From Kiritimatiellota bacterium (GTDB lineage Bacteria > Verrucomicrobiota > Lentisphaeria > Oligosphaerales > JAADHN01), in assembly GCA_013151865.1 (NCBI GenBank), contig JAADHN010000057.1, positions 1-64,000 of the forward strand: 64,000 nucleotides of DNA. Reading direction: 5' to 3'. Under the pieces are notes generated by a model that ran no database searches, was not told the origin of the DNA, and saw only the letters and a program-made list of their open reading frames with translations. Within the stretch, counting starts at the first letter, position 1; each line of letters starts with the position of its first letter. A program made the position numbers and the translations under genes. Positions 26,158 through 36,133 of the stretch are shown one piece after another.

Positions 26158-28284
26158 ATGCTCGGCAAAACAATCTGCGCCTCGATGCTTCTCGCCCTGC
26201 CGGTCGCTCGGACCGGGACGGCCGGTGGCTTGGACGAAAACCTGCTGAGCAACGGCGGCTTCGAAGCGGGAAACAATGCCTGGTGGCACCCCAAAGACCG
26301 ATATGGCGGCCAAATCGATCCGCAACTCCGCCGCCACGGACTCAATTCGTGGCGAATGGACCTGAAGCGTTTCGGCAAGGAAACCATCATCAGCAGCGGC
26401 GGGGCCGTCAAGCCGGGACGGGACCATCAGGTCTCGGTCTGGATCCGCTGCCGGAATGTCGCGCCGGCCGATGCGGTCACGGTTCGAGTCCTTCAATTCG
26501 CCTTGGGCAAACCCAACGGCTGGTACACCCGAGACGGCAACGCCGACCTCATCCACACGGGCGGCAGTCACGACTGGTACCGGTTTCGCATCAATGTCCC
26601 GAAGGCCGAACTGCGACCCGACACCGACCGACTCACAGTGTTCCTTCGTGCGGCGCCGGGAAGCAACGGCACGGTTTGGTTTGACGAGGCAACTTTGCGC
26701 CCGACCACCGGCGAACCGCCCGGGGAACTCCTCGATGCCCAGGCGGCGCCGCCCCTCCGGCGCGTCTCGACTTCCCTGGCAGATGAGGCGGCCGCATTCC
26801 GGGATATCCCGTTCTTGAATGAGGTCGGCGAAGGCATCAAGATTTCCTGCGGCAGCGACCACAACCTGTTTTACGGTCCGTCCCCCGTTCGAGTCACTCT
26901 TCACGTAACGGCCCCGGCGCCGGCCCGCCTGGCCTGGGTCGTCTCGGATTATTGGGGCCGCATCGTCAGACGCGGCAACACGACCGGCACCAGGCGGATA
27001 AGCCTTGCCGGAATGGGTTACTTCGAAGTCGCGGCCCGACTTTCTCGGAACGGGAAGCAGATCGGGGCCGCACGGATCTCCTTGGCGCACCTGCCGAAGC
27101 ACCCCCACGCGGAAACGGCGCCGAAATACCTTTTGGGGAGTTGGGTCCAACAGAACGATCTGCTGGACGACATCGGCGCACGTTGGACGCGCGTCGGCAC
27201 CGGGTGGCGATATCTCGAGCCCAAGCCCGGACATCCCAACGAAGAACTCTGGCAACGACTCGACGCGCACATCGCCGGAATCGCGGACAGCGGGATTGCG
27301 CCCATCTTCCTCTTCGCCAAAGTCCCCAAGTGGGCCGGACCGCACCACAAGCGCGTGGCCCCCCAACACTGGGGGGACTTTCGCAGGTTCGTCCGCAAGT
27401 GCGTGTCGCGATATCGGAAGTACGTGAATGTGTGGGAGGTGATGAACGAACCCTACATACCGACACTCTTTCCCGGCACGCTCGACGAGATCATGCAGTG
27501 GCACCGAATCGTGCGCGAAGAAGTCGACCGCGGCGATCCCGGCGGACTCGTGATCGGACCGTGCCTCAACACACGGAACGATTACCTTTTCAAAGAAATG
27601 CGGCAGTTGCTCGAAATGGGAATCGGCCGGCTCGTGGACGGCATCTCCATTCACACGTACGGCGGGCTCGAAGCAGCCGGTTTCCTCGAACACTTCGCGA
27701 AACTGCGGAAACTGCTCGATGAATTCGGCGCGAACAAGCCGCTCTACATCACCGAGCAAGGGTTGTCCGTGCCCGAGAAACTGCCGCTCGAACGTATCCA
27801 GGCCCGGTACTTCGCCAGAATGCTGCTGCTGTGTATGCAGGCCAGAGTGAAAGTTGTGATCTGGCACATGATGAGCTGGCCCCAGGGCGCCTCGTCGGAA
27901 CAGCGGAATTTCGCCGTCGTTCGAGCGCGCAAAGACCTGAAACAACGAGCCCCGCGACCTGCTTTCGTGGCCGCGGCCACGCTGAGTTCCGTCCTCGGCA
28001 ACGCCCGCTTCCGCCGAAGCGTGCCCGGCTTGGGAAAAACCGCCGTCGCACAAGTCTACCAAACAGCGGACGGCGAGTCGGTGATCGCGCTTTGGGATTG
28101 GGGGCAGCCGGAACGGCGAGTACAACTCGACGTGGGCGTGCCGCGAGTCACCGTTGTCGACATTGTCGGCGCAAGGCGCACAGTGCAGACAACCGACGGG
28201 CGCCTCGAGCTGTCAATCAGCCCGGACCCCGTGTACATTCTGGGTGCGAAGTCCGCAACGCCGGTGGGCGAGCCCCGGCTTTAG
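26158..28284 (+). CDS. Exported clan GH-A glycoside hydrolase (GH39-like)
   Basis: A 708-aa protein with a signal peptide (MLGKTICASMLLALPVARTG). Residues about 25-185 form a carbohydrate-binding-type beta-sandwich (NLLSNGGFEAGNNAWWHP ... VWFDEATLRP). A second beta domain follows to about 310. The TIM barrel carries the acid/base Glu431 after Asn430 in VWEVMNEPYIP and a nucleophile candidate Glu533 in PLYITEQGLS. The N-E pair and spacing fit clan GH-A; family 39 is my best guess, with GH5 or GH30-like relatives possible. GGGAGAGG at 26142-26149 supports the ATG at 26158 over a frame opening at 25894. A URO-D-family gene follows 125 bp downstream. Confidence 0.85.
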   Translation: MLGKTICASMLLALPVARTGTAGGLDENLLSNGGFEAGNNAWWHPKDRYGGQIDPQLRRHGLNSWRMDLKRFGKETIISSGGAVKPGRDHQVSVWIRCRNVAPADAVTVRVLQFALGKPNGWYTRDGNADLIHTGGSHDWYRFRINVPKAELRPDTDRLTVFLRAAPGSNGTVWFDEATLRPTTGEPPGELLDAQAAPPLRRVSTSLADEAAAFRDIPFLNEVGEGIKISCGSDHNLFYGPSPVRVTLHVTAPAPARLAWVVSDYWGRIVRRGNTTGTRRISLAGMGYFEVAARLSRNGKQIGAARISLAHLPKHPHAETAPKYLLGSWVQQNDLLDDIGARWTRVGTGWRYLEPKPGHPNEELWQRLDAHIAGIADSGIAPIFLFAKVPKWAGPHHKRVAPQHWGDFRRFVRKCVSRYRKYVNVWEVMNEPYIPTLFPGTLDEIMQWHRIVREEVDRGDPGGLVIGPCLNTRNDYLFKEMRQLLEMGIGRLVDGISIHTYGGLEAAGFLEHFAKLRKLLDEFGANKPLYITEQGLSVPEKLPLERIQARYFARMLLLCMQARVKVVIWHMMSWPQGASSEQRNFAVVRARKDLKQRAPRPAFVAAATLSSVLGNARFRRSVPGLGKTAVAQVYQTADGESVIALWDWGQPERRVQLDVGVPRVTVVDIVGARRTVQTTDGRLELSISPDPVYILGAKSATPVGEPRL

Positions 28285-28409
28285 GAGCGGTCCGGCACCC
28301 GCCCTCGGTTCGCTTTCAACCGACTGCGGCCGGGCTCAAGCTCGGGCGGACCCGCTCCGGCCGCCGCCGGGGCGGAAGTCGACGGTACCGAAAGAGAAGG
28401 ATGAACGCT

Positions 28410-29483
28410 ATGGGTGATCCGCGATACGAAAGCTTCATGGGGCTGGGACCAAAGCGAATTCCGCACTGGGAACACTGCTCGAACCCCGATGCCGAAACTT
28501 ATCTGACGGATATCGACTACTATGCGCACCCCCGGCGCTGCCGCCTCAAACTGAGGGAATTGTACCCGCAGTTGGGTCTTCCTGTGCCGGCGACAGACGA
28601 CCCGAAACCCAGGCCCGAAGAGCAAACCGACCGGAGCAAAGGACGATGGGGCGACGCATACCGCAGCCACTGGCAGCAGGAAGAAGCCGGCCGGCGGTTC
28701 GAAACCCGCGAAGAGATGCTGCGCTTCAGCCCGCTGGAACAGGGGGACTTCACCGGTTGGAACGTCGTCGTGGACGGTGACTTTCGAAGTGAAGACACGA
28801 TCTACGAGCGATACCGAAAGAACTATCCCGAGGAATGGGGCGACAAGGCCCCCGAAGGCTCCCCCGCAATGGTCGGCTTCTACAACACCATGTTCATGTG
28901 GCCGCTTCTGGTCTTCGGCTACGAGCACTTCCTCTCCATCTGCCTGGAACCGGAATTCGACCGCATCATGGAGGAGTTTGCCGAGATCAACCGCCGTGTA
29001 TTCCGCGCTTTTGCGAGGCTCCCGGTGAATTTCGTGCTCTGCCACGACGATATTGTCCTTTCAAGCGGTCCGGTCTGCAGCCCGAAATGGATGCACAAGT
29101 ACATCTTCCCGCGCTATGAGGAATTCTGGACCCTCCTGAAGCAAGCCGGCAAGGAGGTGATCTTCATGGTGGACGGATGCGTGGATGCGTTTGTCGACGA
29201 TGTCATGGCCTGCGGCGCACGGGGCATCATTAGCGAGCCATTCACCGACTACAAAGCGATCGCAAAACGATACGAAAACTGCTTCATTGCAGGAGAGGGA
29301 GACAACCGCGTCCTGATGCGAAACGATCCAACCGAAATCCGGGCCATGGTGGAATCGATGGTCGAAACGGGAAGAATGTCCGGCGGCTACATGATGTGCA
29401 TCGGAAACCATATTCCCTTTAACGTCCCGCCTGAAGCGGTGAAGACGTACCTGGATTTGTCCGCTGAACTGGCATACCGGTGA
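28410..29483 (+). CDS. URO-D-superfamily protein (methyltransferase-like)
   Basis: A 357-aa protein of the uroporphyrinogen decarboxylase superfamily. It has FCL-CHDDIVLSSGPVCSPKWMHKYIFPRY, the KEVIFMVDGCVDAFVDDVMACGA strand-helix and GYMMCIGNHIPFNVPPEAVKTYLDL near the C-terminus, all typical of the divergent class that includes corrinoid:CoM methyltransferases MtaA/MtbA and many PVC proteins of unknown substrate. It is unlikely to be the haem-pathway HemE. No signal peptide. The ATG at 28410 is preferred to 28401 because AGAAGG at 28395-28400 has normal spacing. Its neighbours on both sides are glycosidases. Confidence 0.82.
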   Translation: MGDPRYESFMGLGPKRIPHWEHCSNPDAETYLTDIDYYAHPRRCRLKLRELYPQLGLPVPATDDPKPRPEEQTDRSKGRWGDAYRSHWQQEEAGRRFETREEMLRFSPLEQGDFTGWNVVVDGDFRSEDTIYERYRKNYPEEWGDKAPEGSPAMVGFYNTMFMWPLLVFGYEHFLSICLEPEFDRIMEEFAEINRRVFRAFARLPVNFVLCHDDIVLSSGPVCSPKWMHKYIFPRYEEFWTLLKQAGKEVIFMVDGCVDAFVDDVMACGARGIISEPFTDYKAIAKRYENCFIAGEGDNRVLMRNDPTEIRAMVESMVETGRMSGGYMMCIGNHIPFNVPPEAVKTYLDLSAELAYR

Positions 29484-29502
29484 CGCCGAAGCGGCGCGAG
29501 GA

Positions 29503-32500
29503 CTACCAGTTGATGTAGGGCGGAAGCTGCTCCCACGGATTCTGGACGTACGGGGACCGCAACGGACGCAGTTTCGGCGAGAAACGCGGCCCCGACAGGC
29601 CGATGTTGGCCAAGAGCCGATTCCAGAAACGCACGGCCTTCACCCCGGCGTGACTCTTCTCCGCCGCCCCTTCGGGGATCGGAAACGTGCAGGCGATCAG
29701 GCGTCCTTTTCCGGTTTTTCTCACGGCCAGGAGCCCGGGGTCCAAAACCAGTCGCCAACCATTCTCCCCCAAAAGCACGGGGCCGGTCATCCATTTTTTC
29801 AGGTAAAGATCGCTGGCGGAAACGCCGGTCGTCAGCGGATCGGCACCCGTCTTGCGTGCCGTGAAGTACCGTTGTTGCGAAGTCCGCAAACCGAACGCAT
29901 CTGCGGCGCGGACGGCCACGCCGGGCAGCAACAGAGCCACGGCGCCGGCCCGGACGCGGTCCAGGATACGCCCGGGGTCAGGTGCATCGCCGCCCACGAC
30001 AAGTATGCTCCGCACTGCGGTCCGATCCGGGTTGACCCCGGCGGACTGCACCAGGCCGAACCGCTCGAGCAGCCTGGCCGCAGAATCGCCCGCGGCCTCG
30101 ACGCAAGCCGCGCCCGGAGCAGTCGTCGAAGACGCCGGAGACGTTGCCAGAGCGAAGATCAAATTCGTGATCAGCCGCGTCGACACCGGGTCCACGCCGT
30201 ACCGCGGCGTCACGTCCACGTTGCACAGGACGATCCGGCCGCGGCCGATGCGGGCCTCGAGAAGAGGGGCGTCGGTCAGATCGAATCCGCATTCGAGGAC
30301 CGGGCGAAACGGACCGAAATGCGGCTTGCGAAAGACGACCGTCGCCGTAATGCCGCGGTTGCCCCACTTGAAGTAGCGTTTCGGCCATTTTTTCTCGGTT
30401 TCCGGCGCCGGAGGCGGTCGGGCCGGGAGCAGGTCGCCGGCGCCCCGAAGGTCGATGAAGTCCCGAGGCTCGAGTCCGGCCAACAGCGGGTGGCCCGGAT
30501 CGAGCGGGAACACGCGCCGGGCCGATTGCTCGGCGAGTTCAAGCCCGAAAACAGGACGGCCGGGGAGCTGTTCGAACACGAGCAGGTTGGCACGCCCGGC
30601 GCGAACGGCATCGAGCAGCCGGCTGCTTGCTGCGAACTCCGCAAAGGAGTCGCTCCAGGCCTTTCGTCCCACGACGACCAACGCCGCGCCCGTTCCCAGG
30701 CCGCCGTCAGCGCCAAACGGCGTTGCCGCGATCCCGGCCTTGTCCAGCAACCGACGCGTGTCGCCCACGGGGTCGTACACCAAAACTCGGCGTCCAATCG
30801 TGCGTTCCGGCGCCGAATCGGGCCGCGGAAACACGTCCAGCTCGAGCGCATCCGCCTGGAACCGGTCCGCATTGGGTCCGACGGCCCGCACGACCAGCCG
30901 AAACAGACCGCGGCGGGACACGGCCGGCGCAACAAACTCGATCGGCACGGCCGTAGGCCGCCCCGGGCGCGCCGAGACCGCGGCCGTCCCGCCGGCGCCG
31001 ATCCGACCTCGCTCATCCCTGAACTCCCAACGAAGCGTTACCGGAAGGGACCGGGTCAAGTCGTTGATCAAGACGGCTTGCTTGCGGACCTTTTCGCCGG
31101 CATAGAACGCGTGGTCCTTCGAGGGCCAGTCGTCCCCCGGTCCGGTCAGGACCAAGTCGGTGTCGCCGAACCAACGCGCCAGGGCCTTCTTGACCGGCAA
31201 GGCACGTCCCCGGTCGTCGTCGAAGTCCCACTTGATCGCGTTGAAAATGATGCCCGAGACCCCCCAGATGCGCCAGGCACGCAATGAACGTCGAGCGAAC
31301 AGGGCCTTGACTTCCTGGTAACCGGGATGATGGGCGATCAAGGCCCGGGTGCGCCCGGACCGCGGCCGGTCGCGCTCGAGGTCGTACAAGTCGAAAAGGG
31401 CCGGGGTGATGGACCGATAGGCGCGCGGCCCCAGGTACTTGGCGCTCAGTTCATCAAAAATTGGCTCGCCGGCATAGACCTTGCCCAAGGGGAATTGGCG
31501 CGGTCGGAACCAATACGGGACGAGAAGCAGGCCGTGCTCGCACGCAATCAGCGGGAAGGGCCGTTTGGCCGCCCAGGCCGAAGGCCACTCTTCCCGTTCC
31601 TGGAGCGGACACGAAGGACCGATATAGCAATTGAGCGTATAAATGTCCCCGAAATTGCCGCAAGAATGGTGGTAGATCGGTCGCGGATCGAGTTCCTGCG
31701 CGATGCGCTGGGCGGCAAGCGAGTAACGTTCCTTCTTCCGCCAAACCGGATCTTCGGGTTTGTACGAACCGTCCAACGCCGATTGAAGATGCATCCAACG
31801 GTATCCGGCCAAATTGAAGCTCATGAACCACAGGCAGACACTGGGGTGGTTGCCGTACCGGCGAATGTGCTTGTCCAGTCGCCGACGGTAGCGGCGGGCC
31901 ACTTCGGGGCGAAAGAGGGCCGTGCGCAGGACACGGGCATCGGGAAGCGCGGGAATGGTGATGACGCCGTGCCGGTCCGCGTAGTTCAGGATTCGCTCGA
32001 ACAGTCCCTCGTTCCAGGGAGTGCCCGCGTACCAGTTCGCCCGAATGGGCGCGGACAGTTCGATGCAGTTCGCCCCGGTCTTTTCGAATTCGACCAAGTT
32101 CTCATACTGCTTCGGCCAAGCCATGTCCACTTGATGTCCGCGCAGATGGGTGGGAACGCCGTTCAGAAGCAAGTCCCCGCCGCGAATGCGGAATTCGCGG
32201 AAACCGAAGCGCACGAACGGCGACACGTCCACGGGGTGGTCGCCGTCGTAGACCGTAGCCCGGACCCGGTACATGAAAGGATCGTCGAACGTCCACGGCC
32301 TGGCCCCCTCCCAGACAAAGCGGCAAACCAGAGGACGCGCCGCGTCGTAGACTTCAACGGCCCGGCGGTCCGCTTGTTCCAGCGCGGTCCGCCGCTCGAA
32401 TGTCTGCACGGTCCGCTCCGGTGCGGAGTCCGCACGCACGTCGAACACGACTCGGGCGTTCGGAATACGGTCGGCGGCCCAGACGCGACACGAGAAGGTG

Positions 32501-33921
32501 ACGGTTTTCTTCCCGTCGGGGGCAAACTCGGGCCGGACCGCCCAATCGTACACGAAAGCCCGGGGTCGCAGCTCCAGACTCACGTGTCCGTAAACGCCGG
32601 TGTTCGGGGCCGATCCGCGGCGACTCACGAGTAATGTCAAGCGGTTCTCGACGCCGAATCGGATTTCTCGACTCACCTCCATCAGGACGGGTTCCCACTG
32701 TGGGATGAGACCGATCCGCCTTCCGTTCAAGTACGCCTCGCCCAGCCCATCCACCCCGCCGATTTCCAGGAAGACTCGCTTGCCCCGCCAAGTCGCCGGG
32801 GGTAGGAAAGCCCGCCGGCAATACGCGACGGGAAAGTCGGTCCACGGCGCGCCGCCCCAGCCTTTGCGGGCGGGCTTGCCGTCAGGGGCCCGGGCGGTCC
32901 CGGCCCGGGTCCAATACCCGGGGACCGCGGTGGTCCCCCAGCCCGTTTCCGGCAGCGCATCCAGTTCGCCGGACGCGGGCAGGAAACTCCAGTTTCCATC
33001 CAGAGACAGGGACTCGCGTGTGGGACTCGACGCCACGGGACGAACCGAGTCGGGCAGACGGAGGGCAGGCGTGCGCGACCCGGCCGTCGCGAGGCCGGCG
33101 CCGGACGCTGCTTCCGGGCGAAGCGCGGGAAAGGCGGCCGGTGGGACCAGGGCCGTGTGCTTCCTGCCCATTTCAACGATTCGGGCGATCTGCGCCGCAT
33201 CCAGTGCCCGATCCCAAATCGCAAACTCGTCCATTTGCCCATGGGCGGCATAGGCCGGATACAGCGTGCAGCCGCCGCCGACAAAGAGCGGACCGCTGGA
33301 AACCGGCCGATGGTATGGGAACGGAGCGGAAGCCCCCAGCCGACCGTCGATGAAGACACAGCGGCGGTCGGCTTTGCGCGACCACGTGGCGGCCACGTGA
33401 TGCCATTCGCCCGGTCGCCAGGACTTCAATCCCGGCGCGGTGCAGTCGTAGTAGAGGTCCCCCGTCTCTTCGGGAGGGCGGCGTGTGCCGAAGGTCATGC
33501 CCGTGTGCTTGAGGTACTTGTAGAGCATTCCCCAGTCCGCGGCGCCAAAAAAGGTGCAGTATATGTTCGTATCGTCCCCCCGGAAGTCCGGATTGATCCA
33601 GAAGGAAACCGTCCCCTCGTCGGGGCGGAAATTCCCGGCGCACGAGAAAAGCAGCGGGCCGTCGGCGATTCGGAACGCTTGACCGACAATCCCCGGAGTG
33701 AAGCGGCCGGGAGCACGGTCGGCCAGCGCCGGGATCGAATCCAGCCCCGACGAACGCTGCGGCCGTCGGGTCGGTCCGCCGGCCAAAGCGGCCTCGACCG
33801 CGCCGTCGAACGGGAGGTAGAACACGGGCCGGGGCGGCGCTTCGGCCCCGCATGCGACAAAACGCGCGACGGCCAGGCAACAGAGGCCGAGCATTGCAGG
33901 AAGGGCAGAAGGAATTCTCAT
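29503..33921 (-). CDS. Exported LamG-GH2 multidomain protein lacking the acid/base Glu
   Basis: A 1472-aa protein with a lipoprotein-like or Sec signal (MRIPSALPAMLGLCCLAVARFVACG). A LamG/concanavalin-like domain covers about 32-250 (EGTVSFWINPDFRGDD, GEWHHVAATWSRK, MDEFAIWDRALDAAQIARI). GH2 beta domains follow, then a TIM barrel near 575-850. The usual N-E of the acid/base motif reads Asn703-Leu704 in CLWFMSFNLAGYRW; the nucleophile position is kept as Glu795 in PLIACEHG. The last 600 residues carry two ThuA-like Rossmann stretches (VLVYDPVGDTRRLLDKAGI, ALVVVGRKAW). It is probably a carbohydrate-binding or atypical enzyme. It ends 19 bp from the convergent URO-D gene. Confidence 0.88.
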   Translation of the reverse strand: MRIPSALPAMLGLCCLAVARFVACGAEAPPRPVFYLPFDGAVEAALAGGPTRRPQRSSGLDSIPALADRAPGRFTPGIVGQAFRIADGPLLFSCAGNFRPDEGTVSFWINPDFRGDDTNIYCTFFGAADWGMLYKYLKHTGMTFGTRRPPEETGDLYYDCTAPGLKSWRPGEWHHVAATWSRKADRRCVFIDGRLGASAPFPYHRPVSSGPLFVGGGCTLYPAYAAHGQMDEFAIWDRALDAAQIARIVEMGRKHTALVPPAAFPALRPEAASGAGLATAGSRTPALRLPDSVRPVASSPTRESLSLDGNWSFLPASGELDALPETGWGTTAVPGYWTRAGTARAPDGKPARKGWGGAPWTDFPVAYCRRAFLPPATWRGKRVFLEIGGVDGLGEAYLNGRRIGLIPQWEPVLMEVSREIRFGVENRLTLLVSRRGSAPNTGVYGHVSLELRPRAFVYDWAVRPEFAPDGKKTVTFSCRVWAADRIPNARVVFDVRADSAPERTVQTFERRTALEQADRRAVEVYDAARPLVCRFVWEGARPWTFDDPFMYRVRATVYDGDHPVDVSPFVRFGFREFRIRGGDLLLNGVPTHLRGHQVDMAWPKQYENLVEFEKTGANCIELSAPIRANWYAGTPWNEGLFERILNYADRHGVITIPALPDARVLRTALFRPEVARRYRRRLDKHIRRYGNHPSVCLWFMSFNLAGYRWMHLQSALDGSYKPEDPVWRKKERYSLAAQRIAQELDPRPIYHHSCGNFGDIYTLNCYIGPSCPLQEREEWPSAWAAKRPFPLIACEHGLLLVPYWFRPRQFPLGKVYAGEPIFDELSAKYLGPRAYRSITPALFDLYDLERDRPRSGRTRALIAHHPGYQEVKALFARRSLRAWRIWGVSGIIFNAIKWDFDDDRGRALPVKKALARWFGDTDLVLTGPGDDWPSKDHAFYAGEKVRKQAVLINDLTRSLPVTLRWEFRDERGRIGAGGTAAVSARPGRPTAVPIEFVAPAVSRRGLFRLVVRAVGPNADRFQADALELDVFPRPDSAPERTIGRRVLVYDPVGDTRRLLDKAGIAATPFGADGGLGTGAALVVVGRKAWSDSFAEFAASSRLLDAVRAGRANLLVFEQLPGRPVFGLELAEQSARRVFPLDPGHPLLAGLEPRDFIDLRGAGDLLPARPPPAPETEKKWPKRYFKWGNRGITATVVFRKPHFGPFRPVLECGFDLTDAPLLEARIGRGRIVLCNVDVTPRYGVDPVSTRLITNLIFALATSPASSTTAPGAACVEAAGDSAARLLERFGLVQSAGVNPDRTAVRSILVVGGDAPDPGRILDRVRAGAVALLLPGVAVRAADAFGLRTSQQRYFTARKTGADPLTTGVSASDLYLKKWMTGPVLLGENGWRLVLDPGLLAVRKTGKGRLIACTFPIPEGAAEKSHAGVKAVRFWNRLLANIGLSGPRFSPKLRPLRSPYVQNPWEQLPPYINW

Positions 33922-33961
33922 GGGGGCTGTTCCCGAGTTCTCCGAGACCGTCGCGAGACGC

Positions 33962-34252
33962 TCACGGCTCGCCCGGCACCGTAAACCGACCCGTGCCGGA
34001 CAGTCCTGTCAGCACATCGCGGGCCTTCACACGCCAAAGGCCGGGCGCCGTATTCAGGGCCGAAGAAAAGGTCAGCTCACCGGTCCGCCGACAAGCATGA
34101 TGTTCGGCGTGCCGTGAGATACGGCCGTGCCGTCCGGAGCCGCAACCCGCACATGCACGAGGTGATCTCCGACCGCGACACCCCTCCTCCCTCCGCAACA
34201 CCATGGCCGGGAGTGCACACGGTCCGAGAAGAACGACAAGACGCCGTTTCAC
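33962..34252 (-). pseudogene. Decayed remnant of an exported protein
   Basis: An intact AGGAGG (34261-34266, as cctcct) lies eight bases before a GTG at 34252 that begins VKRRLVVLLGPCALPA, a signal-peptide-like start. In a second frame the minus strand then reads VGDHLVHVRVAAPDGTAVSH and TPNIMLVGG. Near 34081 the frame shifts again into GELTFSSALNTAPGLWRVKA and RDVLTGLSG, ending at a stop at 33962. The last two pieces join into the C-terminal beta domain commonly seen at the end of large exported PVC proteins. The body of the gene is missing, so this is an internal deletion plus frameshifts. It sits 41 bp upstream of the LamG-GH2 gene. Confidence 0.65.
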
Positions 34253-34556
34253 GGGGTAAGCCTCCTGAAGCGTCCTCTGTGGCTCCGGCGACCTGGCGTG
34301 TCGCGCTGCACGACCGACGCCGATGTGACGGAGGCGAACTGCAGCTTGACCCTCCGGGCTCGCGGTCCCAACCCGTCCGACGCCATTCGTTCTCCGCGGC
34401 GGGAAAGAAGGTAACGTCGAGCATGATGGATGCAAATGTGCTTGGGCAGGCCGGAAGAACTCGTGGAAACTTCGCCGCGAGTGGCAGCCATGGACGGAAC
34501 TGACGCTTTGACGCATTCGACACGGCAACCGTCCCGGCAGAATCGTTGCGCACACC

Positions 34557-34585
34557 TTGCGGACATCGGCAAATCGCAATACTGT
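34557..34585 (+). promoter_or_regulatory. Candidate promoter of the sulfatase-ispH pair
   Basis: TTGCGG (34557-34562) and TACTGT (34580-34585) separated by 17 bp, about 112 bp upstream of the sulfatase ATG. Confidence 0.4.
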
Positions 34586-34696
34586 TGCACCGGGGTGAGA
34601 GGCCGGCCCGAAGCCCCCAAGGTCAGGGGTTCCGACCGAGCCGACGCGGAGTGGGAGGCGACTTGTTGTCTCAGCAACGATGTACCGGAGGGCGCC

Positions 34697-36133
34697 ATGA
34701 AACGACGTGAGTTCCTCGCACGGGCCGGCTTGGCCGGGGTCGGCTTGGCGCTCAGCCCAAGCGTTCCGGCCGGGCCGGGGGGGACCGAGCGCCCCAACCT
34801 GATCTTCCTGCTCACCGACGACCAACGTTGGGATATGATGGGCTGCGCGGGAAACCCCTGGATTCGGACGCCGAACATGGACGCACTCGCCCGGGACGGC
34901 TGCCGGTTCACCCATGCTTTTGTCACGACCTCGATCTGCGCCGCAAGTCGCGCCACCTTTTTTACGGGGCTTTACGAGCGCACGCATCGGTATACTTTCG
35001 GGACGCCGCCATTGGCGGAGCGGTTCGTGGACATAAGCTACCCGGTCCGTCTGCGGGCGGCGGGATACCGCACGGGGCTCTTCGGCAAGTTCGGCATCCG
35101 AGTCCCAAAGGGAGGGGCCGGCAAAATGTTCGACGTGTTCGAGGACCTGTTTCGCAGCCCCTATTTCAAGAAACGGCCCGATGGTACAGAACGACACGTG
35201 ACCGACCTGCTCGGCGACAAGGCGATCGGTTTTCTGCGAAGTTCACAAGACGGTCGGCCGTTCTGCCTTTCGATCAGTTTCAACGCCCCGCACGCCGAAG
35301 ACCGAGATCCGCGTCAATACATCTGGCCAAAAGCCATGGACGGCTTATACGCCGACGTGCATTTTCCGGAACCGGACGACGCGGACGCGGCGTTCTTTGC
35401 CCGATTGCCGGCCTTTCTGCGGAACTCGCTGAACCGCGAACGGTGGCGCTGGCGTTTCGACACCCCGGAGAAACGACAGAAAATGACCCGAGGCTACTAT
35501 CGGATGATCAGCGGTGTGGACGCGGTCATCGGTCGGATTCGGGACGAACTGTCCGAACTCGGCCTGGCGGACAATACGGTCATCGTCCTGATGGGCGACA
35601 ACGGCTACTTCCTCGGCGAACGCGGCTTTGCCGGCAAATGGCTGGGGTACGAACCGTCCCTGCGCGTGCCGCTGCTGGTGTTCGATCCACGGTTGCAGCC
35701 GGCACTGCGGGGCCGCGTCCTGTCCGCCATGGCGCTGAATGTGGATATCGCACCGACTCTGCTGGACTTGGCCGGCGTGTCTGTGCCGCGGCCGATGCAG
35801 GGCCGGAGTCTCGTGCCGCTGTTGGCCAACCGCCCGACGCTCTGGCGCAGCGATTTTTTCTGCGAACACCTGTTCAACCATCCGAAGATTCCCAAGTACG
35901 AAGGCGTCCGCTCCCTGCGTTGGAAGTACCTCCGCTATTTCGAACAGAAACCGGTCTACGAAGAACTTTATGACCTGACCCACGACCCCAAGGAAGAACA
36001 CAATCTGGCGCACGACCCGCAGTGTGCCGCCGAACTGGCGCGATTGCGACAGCGGTGCGACTGGCTGCGAGACCGGTATGGCGGCCCGTTTGTGTTGCGG
36101 GCACGGGCAGGAGCCGGCAGACGGCGGTCATGA
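34697..36133 (+). CDS. Exported family S1 sulfatase (Tat-like leader)
   Basis: A 478-aa sulfatase. The N-terminus MKRREFLARAGLAGVGLALS has the RREFL pattern of a twin-arginine signal. The metal site is NLIFLLTDDQRWD and the maturation motif is Cys81-Ala-Ala-Ser-Arg85 in SICAASRATFFTGLYERTH, a C-x-A-x-R variant of the usual C-x-P-x-R. VLMGDNGYFLGERGFAGKW and EELYDLTHDPKEEHNLA are typical of heparan/N-acetylglucosamine-sulfatase-like S1 members. It would act in the periplasm on sulfated glycans. GGAGGG at 34687-34692 supports the ATG. Its stop overlaps the ispH start (ATGA). Confidence 0.9.
   Translation: MKRREFLARAGLAGVGLALSPSVPAGPGGTERPNLIFLLTDDQRWDMMGCAGNPWIRTPNMDALARDGCRFTHAFVTTSICAASRATFFTGLYERTHRYTFGTPPLAERFVDISYPVRLRAAGYRTGLFGKFGIRVPKGGAGKMFDVFEDLFRSPYFKKRPDGTERHVTDLLGDKAIGFLRSSQDGRPFCLSISFNAPHAEDRDPRQYIWPKAMDGLYADVHFPEPDDADAAFFARLPAFLRNSLNRERWRWRFDTPEKRQKMTRGYYRMISGVDAVIGRIRDELSELGLADNTVIVLMGDNGYFLGERGFAGKWLGYEPSLRVPLLVFDPRLQPALRGRVLSAMALNVDIAPTLLDLAGVSVPRPMQGRSLVPLLANRPTLWRSDFFCEHLFNHPKIPKYEGVRSLRWKYLRYFEQKPVYEELYDLTHDPKEEHNLAHDPQCAAELARLRQRCDWLRDRYGGPFVLRARAGAGRRRS

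Noticed and set aside
34505-34550. TTCGACACGGC block resembling the dispersed repeat
   Set aside because: Only 11 identical bases, and the remainder does not align; chance similarity is possible.
33962-35197. 411-codon minus-strand frame antisense to the sulfatase
   Set aside because: It overlaps a clear sulfatase gene and has an unnatural composition. Only its last part (33962-34083) makes sense, as a piece of the decayed gene reported separately.
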